50,006 bases of DNA from Candidatus Gastranaerophilales bacterium. GTDB taxonomy: Bacteria; Cyanobacteriota; Vampirovibrionia; Gastranaerophilales; Gastranaerophilaceae. The DNA is taken from contig CANQML010000004.1 in NCBI GenBank assembly GCA_947624935.1, forward strand, positions 1 through 50,006, written 5' to 3'. A program made the position numbers and the translations under genes. The notes beneath the pieces were generated by a model. The model did no database searches, was not told where the DNA came from, and worked only from the letters and a program-made list of their open reading frames with translations. Below, one piece after another: positions 45,608 through 50,006 of this stretch (positions are counted from its first letter, which is position 1; the number at the start of each line of letters is the position of its first letter).

Positions 45608-46857
45608 TTTATACCTATGGTTCTTGCAAGTGCGTATTTGTAATTTTCGGGTGATTTTTCAAACTTCATATACACATCGTCGTTTGTGTTTCCAAGCTCT
45701 AATTCTTCGCCGTCTTTATTTGTAATCTCCGTTATTCGTGTCGTGAATTGTTTATCAGGCGTGATTATTTCGACTTCGTCATTTAAGTGAACTTTGTTTT
45801 TAACCTTAACCAAATAGCTGTCCGCAATTTTGTCATGAAATTCAAAAAGAAAATCAGCACCCGCAAGCCCTTTGGAAATATCGTAGCTGTAACTTTCGGG
45901 TGAATTTTCGCCCAGCGCAAACCCCGTTGTATAACCTCTGTTTCCGACTTTTAAAAGTTCTGTGAAGTATTTTTCCATATCGGCATTAGGATTTGTTTTC
46001 AATTCATCAAGCGCATTTCTGTAAGTTTTGGAAACGGCAGACACATAATAAAGGCTTTTTGTTCTGCCCTCGACTTTTAAGGAATTAACCCCTGCGTCAA
46101 TCAGCTCTTTTAAATGTTTTACAAGACACAAATCTTTGGGAGAGAGGATATGCGAGCCTTTTTCATCCTGGTTAATCTCGTAATACTCCCCGGGGCGGGT
46201 TTCTTCAATAAGCTTGTAACTCCAACGGCAAGGCTGGGTGCAGTTTCCATGGTTTGCTTTTCTTTCGCCGTTTGTAAAATAATCACTCAAAAGACATCTT
46301 CCCGAAAAAGAAACACATTGAGCGCCGTGGATAAAACTTTCAAGCTCAATATCGGGAACTTTTTCTCTGATTTGCGCAATATCTTTTATCGAAAGCTCGC
46401 GCGCCAAAATTACTCTGCTTGCGCCGAAATCGCGCCAAAATTTCACGCTTTCGTAATTCAGCGTATTAGTTTGAGTGCTTATGTGAAGGGGAGTTTCGGG
46501 CATATATTTTTTGACCATGTTGATTATCCCAAAATCGCTTACAATAACGGCGTCGGGGTTTGCGTCTTTAAATTTGTCAATCGAGCTTTCAAGAAGTTTT
46601 ATATCGTTATTAAATGCAAAGATATTAAGCGTCAAATAAGCTTTTGCGCCGAGTTTATGTGCCAAATCAACTGCGGTTTTAAGGTTGTCTAAGGTAATCA
46701 ATTCGCCTTTTCTCATAGCTCGGAGGCTAAAATCCACAACCCCCAAATAAACCGCATCCGCACCGTAGCGGATAGCGTATTCAAGTTTTTCCAAATTGCC
46801 CGCAGGTAATAAAAGTTCTACATCTTGCATATTAGAATAATAACCAAAATGTGCCAA
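45604..46857 (-). CDS. Peptidase U32 family protein (TrhP/RlhA/YegQ-like)
   Basis: VELLLPAGNLEKLEYAIRYGADAVYLGVVDFSLRA..ESFIHGAQCVSFSGRCLLSDYFTNGERKANHGNCTQPCRWSYKL..DLCLVKHLKELIDAGVNSLKVEGRTKSLYY. Confidence 0.95.
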   Translation of the reverse strand: MAHFGYYSNMQDVELLLPAGNLEKLEYAIRYGADAVYLGVVDFSLRAMRKGELITLDNLKTAVDLAHKLGAKAYLTLNIFAFNNDIKLLESSIDKFKDANPDAVIVSDFGIINMVKKYMPETPLHISTQTNTLNYESVKFWRDFGASRVILARELSIKDIAQIREKVPDIELESFIHGAQCVSFSGRCLLSDYFTNGERKANHGNCTQPCRWSYKLIEETRPGEYYEINQDEKGSHILSPKDLCLVKHLKELIDAGVNSLKVEGRTKSLYYVSAVSKTYRNALDELKTNPNADMEKYFTELLKVGNRGYTTGFALGENSPESYSYDISKGLAGADFLFEFHDKIADSYLVKVKNKVHLNDEVEIITPDKQFTTRITEITNKDGEELELGNTNDDVYMKFEKSPENYKYALARTIGIK

Positions 46858-46926
46858 ATAATCAACCGATTAGGTGATGTCGTTTTTTGATTTATGTAGA
46901 AAATAGAATATATAAGGAGAGAACAA

Positions 46927-47061
46927 ATGCAAACAATAGAAAATGCAGCAGCTACAATAAAAGAAATTTGGCAATACCAACATCCCGTAATGCACACATG
47001 GTTTTTATTAAGCGCTGTTTCACTTTGCTCTATGTTTGCCGTTTTATATTTTGTTATTTAG
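46927..47061 (+). CDS. Small single-pass membrane protein (44 aa), not in the ORF track
   Basis: taaggagagaacaaATG then MQTIENAAATIKEIWQYQHPVMHTWFLLSAVSLCSMFAVLYFVI*: strong Shine-Dalgarno, C-terminal hydrophobic helix. Confidence 0.65.
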   Translation: MQTIENAAATIKEIWQYQHPVMHTWFLLSAVSLCSMFAVLYFVI

Positions 47062-48398
47062 TTTTTACACATTCCAAAAATACCGGAATTTGAACGAAAT
47101 GCATCCTGCCAATAAGTACGATTGGGTTCAAAATAGCGGTAATTTGCACCAATTGTGTTGCTATTTTCAAAGGACGACCATATCCTAAATTTCATACCAT
47201 TATTGAAACTGTCATAGAAATCTTTTTTTACAACATTTTTGGCAACAAAAGCGGAACCTCGTGAATCACCCGTATTTTTTACGTCATAGATATAATCGGC
47301 AAGTCTTGCCAAATCATATAAAGATGTCATATTGTCAATACCTCCGCAGGTCTTTACCGTTCCTGCCCAATAATCGGCCCTATTATAAACATAGCAAGCC
47401 TCTATGACACCACTATTTACTAATTCCATACATTCTGCATACTTAAGAGGACTAGGTTGAAACGGTACACTGTAGCATACACCGTTTAACTTGATTAAGC
47501 ATACCAATTCGCCGTTTATTTTTATCACATTCCCATTAACTCTTAAATCTTTTTGTATTGTATTCGGCGATGTATAACCTGATACATCGTACACTACAGC
47601 TAAACAGTCGCTGCCTGATATTTGATTACTGTATTGATCCTGCTTGCATTCCGGATTATATGCCATTAACCCGTTTACACCGTTTGCAAGCTGAAATCCC
47701 ACTACATTTGTACCCCAATGGATTTGTCCAAAATCCTCTGCGGTTTTTACTTCAGATATGTTTATTATTTTGTCATTTATAGATATTTTTTCTTCAAAGC
47801 ATGCCTTAAGATTTGTATTATCACATATCCTTGTTATTTTTAAGTGTTTTGACAATTCTTGAACAAAATCTTCAGTCTTTGTGTAGCCTGCCAAAGTGCC
47901 TTGGGTATTCATCATTTTCATGGCTTCCGTCAGTTTTCTTTGAAATACCGTATCGGCAGTATTCCAAGCTTTATTTTGGTAATTTTGAACCAAATTAGGT
48001 ATGGTCATGACGGCAACAATGCCGATAACGGCAAGGGTTATCAGTACCTCTGCGAGCGTAAATGCTTTGCATTTACGAGTGAATAAGCGAATAGGTGAAT
48101 AAGCGAATAAGTGCTTTACTTTAATTAGGCTCTGTGAGTTGCCACTATTACTGTGACATACTCCCTCGCCCCTTGTGGGAGAGGGGAGGAGCGTAGCGAC
48201 GGGGTGAGGGGTCAAATGGATTGCTTCGTCACTTTGTTCCTCGCAATGACGAGTTACGACCCCGCCCCTGTGGTTGTAGCTCGCTTCGCTCACACAACCA
48301 CTTCCCCGCCCGCAAGGGGTGGGGATTGCGTCACGACTATCGTTTTGTTTTGCTACATCTTCATTTACTAATTCTTTTGCATTGTTAAGTGTTTTCAT
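47058..48398 (-). CDS. Type IV pilin-like/prepilin-type N-methylation protein with a ~110 aa N-terminal extension
   Basis: RKCKAFTLAEVLITLAVIGIVAVMTIPNLVQNYQNKAWNTADTVFQRKLTEAMKMM preceded in frame by MKTLNNAKELVNEDVAKQNDSRDAI...RHCEEQSDEAIHLTPHPVATLLPSPTRGEG...SLIKVKHLFAYSPIRLFT. Confidence 0.85.
   Translation of the reverse strand: MKTLNNAKELVNEDVAKQNDSRDAIPTPCGRGSGCVSEASYNHRGGVVTRHCEEQSDEAIHLTPHPVATLLPSPTRGEGVCHSNSGNSQSLIKVKHLFAYSPIRLFTRKCKAFTLAEVLITLAVIGIVAVMTIPNLVQNYQNKAWNTADTVFQRKLTEAMKMMNTQGTLAGYTKTEDFVQELSKHLKITRICDNTNLKACFEEKISINDKIINISEVKTAEDFGQIHWGTNVVGFQLANGVNGLMAYNPECKQDQYSNQISGSDCLAVVYDVSGYTSPNTIQKDLRVNGNVIKINGELVCLIKLNGVCYSVPFQPSPLKYAECMELVNSGVIEACYVYNRADYWAGTVKTCGGIDNMTSLYDLARLADYIYDVKNTGDSRGSAFVAKNVVKKDFYDSFNNGMKFRIWSSFENSNTIGANYRYFEPNRTYWQDAFRSNSGIFGMCKN
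48079..48110. repeat. 8-bp tandem repeat (gtgaataa/gcgaatag/gtgaataa/gcgaataa) in the pilin leader
   Basis: Four 8-bp units read directly. A homologous 4-unit array lies at 49706-49737. Confidence 0.75.
48160..48335. repeat. Dispersed palindromic repeats inserted in frame in the pilin leader
   Basis: Hairpins GTGGTTGT...ACAACCAC (48270-48301), CCCCGCCC-GCAA-GGGGTGGGG (48304-48324), and a GC-rich CCCTCGCCCC...GGGGTGAGGGG hairpin. Encodes RHCEEQSDEAI and LTPHPVATLLPSPTRGEG. Confidence 0.65.
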
Positions 48399-48517
48399 TT
48401 TTATTTCTCCATTACTTTTATCTGAAAATTTATACTCATATAATTACAAAATTACTCATATACAAGTAATACGATAACAAATTTAACCCGATTTGTCAAA
48501 TAATTTATAATCAGAAA

Positions 48518-48730
48518 ATGAATGCAAGAAACAAAATTAAATCTTTAATAGCACTGAGGTGTATAACAATTACAAAGCTTGCACAAATGATGAAAGAAAA
48601 AACAGGAAAACCTTATACATTCAAAAGTCTTACGGGAAAACTTCAACGGGGCTCACTTTCGCTTGATGAAGCTTATATTATTGCGGACTTGCTGGATTAC
48701 AAACTTGAATTTATTGATAAGTGGTCTTGA
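48518..48730 (+). CDS. Small HTH-like hypothetical protein
   Basis: MNARNKIKSLIALRCITITKLAQMMKEKTGKPYTFKSLTGKLQRGSLSLDEAYIIADLLDYKLEFI. Confidence 0.6.
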   Translation: MNARNKIKSLIALRCITITKLAQMMKEKTGKPYTFKSLTGKLQRGSLSLDEAYIIADLLDYKLEFIDKWS

Positions 48731-48748
48731 TAATGATAGAATAATTTT

Positions 48749-49573
48749 ATGAAAAAATTAAGAATTATGCTCGGGTATTTGACACTTATAATTATTGCAA
48801 TAAGTATGCTGTATCCGTTTTTTGCGATGATTAATCTGTCTTTTGTGCCGAACGGAGAAATTTTTTCACAGGCGGGACGTGTTTTTTATTCACCATTGAC
48901 GAGCGAAAATTATTCGAATGTGTTTGGCGAAATTCCTTTGAGTACATATTTTATGAACAGCCTTATCGTTGCGGTTATAACGACAATCGGGCAGGTGCTT
49001 TTTGCATCGCTTGCGGGGTATGCGTTTGCAAGGATGAAGTTTAAATACAGAGATTTGTTGTTTTTGATTGTGCTTATAACAATGCTTGTTCCGCCACAGG
49101 TGAATATTATTCCGCTGTTTTTTGTAATGCGTGAACTTCATCTGATAGACACATATCAGGCGCTTATTTTACCGGGGCTTTTTGGCGGGTTCGGAATATT
49201 TCTTATGAGGCAGTATTTTTTAACTCTGCCAAAAGATTTGGAAGAATCCGCAAAAATTGACGGCTGTAATGTTTTTGAAACGTTTTTCAAAATAGCCTTG
49301 CCGCTTGCTTTGCCTGCCGTTGCAACGCTTTCCATATTTACATTCGTATCAAGCTGGAATAGTTTTATGTGGCCCTTGATTGTGACAAATTCCGAAGGAA
49401 TGCGCACACTGCCCGTTGCACTTGCGATTTTCAAAGGAAGTTTTAGAGAGATAACCCTTTGGGGCGAGCTTTTGGCATGTTCTGTCATCTGCACTATACC
49501 TGTTGTCGGAGTATTTTTGCTCGGCAAAAAATACTTCATCAACGATATTCTAAAAGGCTCCGTTAAAGGTTAG
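48749..49573 (+). CDS. Carbohydrate ABC transporter permease (MalG/UgpE-like)
   Basis: SLAGYAFARMKFKYRDLLFLIVLITMLVPPQVNIIPLFFVMRELHLIDTYQALILPGLFGGFGIFLMRQYFLTLPKDLEESAKIDGCNVFETFFKIALPLALPAVAT (EAA loop). Confidence 0.95.
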   Translation: MKKLRIMLGYLTLIIIAISMLYPFFAMINLSFVPNGEIFSQAGRVFYSPLTSENYSNVFGEIPLSTYFMNSLIVAVITTIGQVLFASLAGYAFARMKFKYRDLLFLIVLITMLVPPQVNIIPLFFVMRELHLIDTYQALILPGLFGGFGIFLMRQYFLTLPKDLEESAKIDGCNVFETFFKIALPLALPAVATLSIFTFVSSWNSFMWPLIVTNSEGMRTLPVALAIFKGSFREITLWGELLACSVICTIPVVGVFLLGKKYFINDILKGSVKG

Positions 49574-49971
49574 TTTTTTACTGTTTTGCTTTCTGTAAGC
49601 CCCGCTTTATTATGCAATTCTGTTGCGGTTATACCACCCTTTTCAATTTTACTGAAGTGAGTAAAGTGAGTAGCGTGAGTAAGGTGAGTGAAGTGGTTAA
49701 TAAAAGTGAATAAGCAAATAAGCGAATAGGCGAATAAGCCCTTATCCTTAATTAGGCTCTGTGGGGTGCCATTGTAGTTAAAATAAACCCTCTCCCTAAC
49801 CCTCTCCGCTTGGAGAGGGAACACTTCGCAATTTCCTCTCCCGATGTGGAGAGGATTGCGGTTGTTCACGAGTTCACGAGTGTTACAACCGCTGGTGAGG
49901 GTTCTTCTTTGGATTGCGTCACGACTACCGTCATGTCTTGTTACTTTTTCTTTTACTAATTCTTTTGTCAT
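49570..49971 (-). pseudogene. Truncated pilin-leader copy lacking the pilin domain
   Basis: MTKELVKEKVTRHDGSRDAI...TPQSLIKDKGLFAYSLICLFTFINHFTHLTHATHFTHF parallels the leader of the 47058-48398 ORF but ends without FTLAEV. Confidence 0.55.
49657..49695. repeat. 9-bp tandem repeat GTGAGTNNN (about 4 units)
   Basis: gtgagtaaa gtgagtagc gtgagtaag gtgagtgaa gtgg; encodes THLTHATHFTHF on the minus strand. Confidence 0.7.
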
Positions 49972-50006
49972 ATTATTGTCCTTTCTTTTTTATTTTACTG
50001 TTGGCT

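Noticed and set aside
45122-46857. Antisense ORFs such as 46114-46692 (192 aa)
   Set aside because: Lie opposite the well-supported U32 peptidase and HAD genes, with no domain of their own.
46887-47093. 68 aa ORF in the track
   Set aside because: Wrong frame relative to the strong RBS. The 44 aa ORF at 46927-47061 is better supported.
1-50006. CRISPR arrays, rRNA or tRNA genes
   Set aside because: No regularly spaced repeat-spacer array and no recognisable rRNA or tRNA sequence was seen by eye. A tRNAscan/CRISPR finder run was not possible.

Overview
AT-rich accessory/defence region followed by a surface-adhesin region. The style is that of a gut Gastranaerophilales/Melainabacteria-like Gram-negative, inferred only from FTLAEVLITLAVIGIVAVMTIPNL-type pilins. 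Contents from left to right: a partial Mu-type DDE transposase missing from the ORF track (1-1445, -), a repressor and a tyrosine recombinase; a Hachiman-like HamA with a truncated HamB; an Eco47II-like restriction enzyme and a convergent 5mC methyltransferase; an AlbA_2/Schlafen-type protein and a DUF4186-like protein; HipBA; a LicD/TagD pair; a giant two-partner-secretion adhesin (5099 aa) with its Omp85/TpsB-type transporter and an OmpH/Skp-like chaperone; and pilin, U32 peptidase, HAD and ABC-permease genes. The best candidate for an undescribed system is a module present twice (about 9.1-13.74 kb and 18.9-22.66 kb). Each copy has a WYL-domain regulator and a different nuclease on the minus strand (PD-(D/E)XK in copy 1, GIY-YIG in copy 2). 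Divergent from these is a stand-alone DnaB-helicase-domain ATPase followed by a compact retron-like reverse transcriptase. Directly downstream of each RT is a ~115-125 nt three-hairpin element whose stems show compensatory changes between copies. It probably encodes a small RNA on the minus strand, ending in an intrinsic terminator at the RT stop codon. Both the protein operons and the putative RNA are preceded by one shared promoter/operator architecture, CGTCA-N5-TGACR (or variant) followed by N11 and a TATAAT-like -10. All calls were made by eye. No database search, folding or covariance computation was run.
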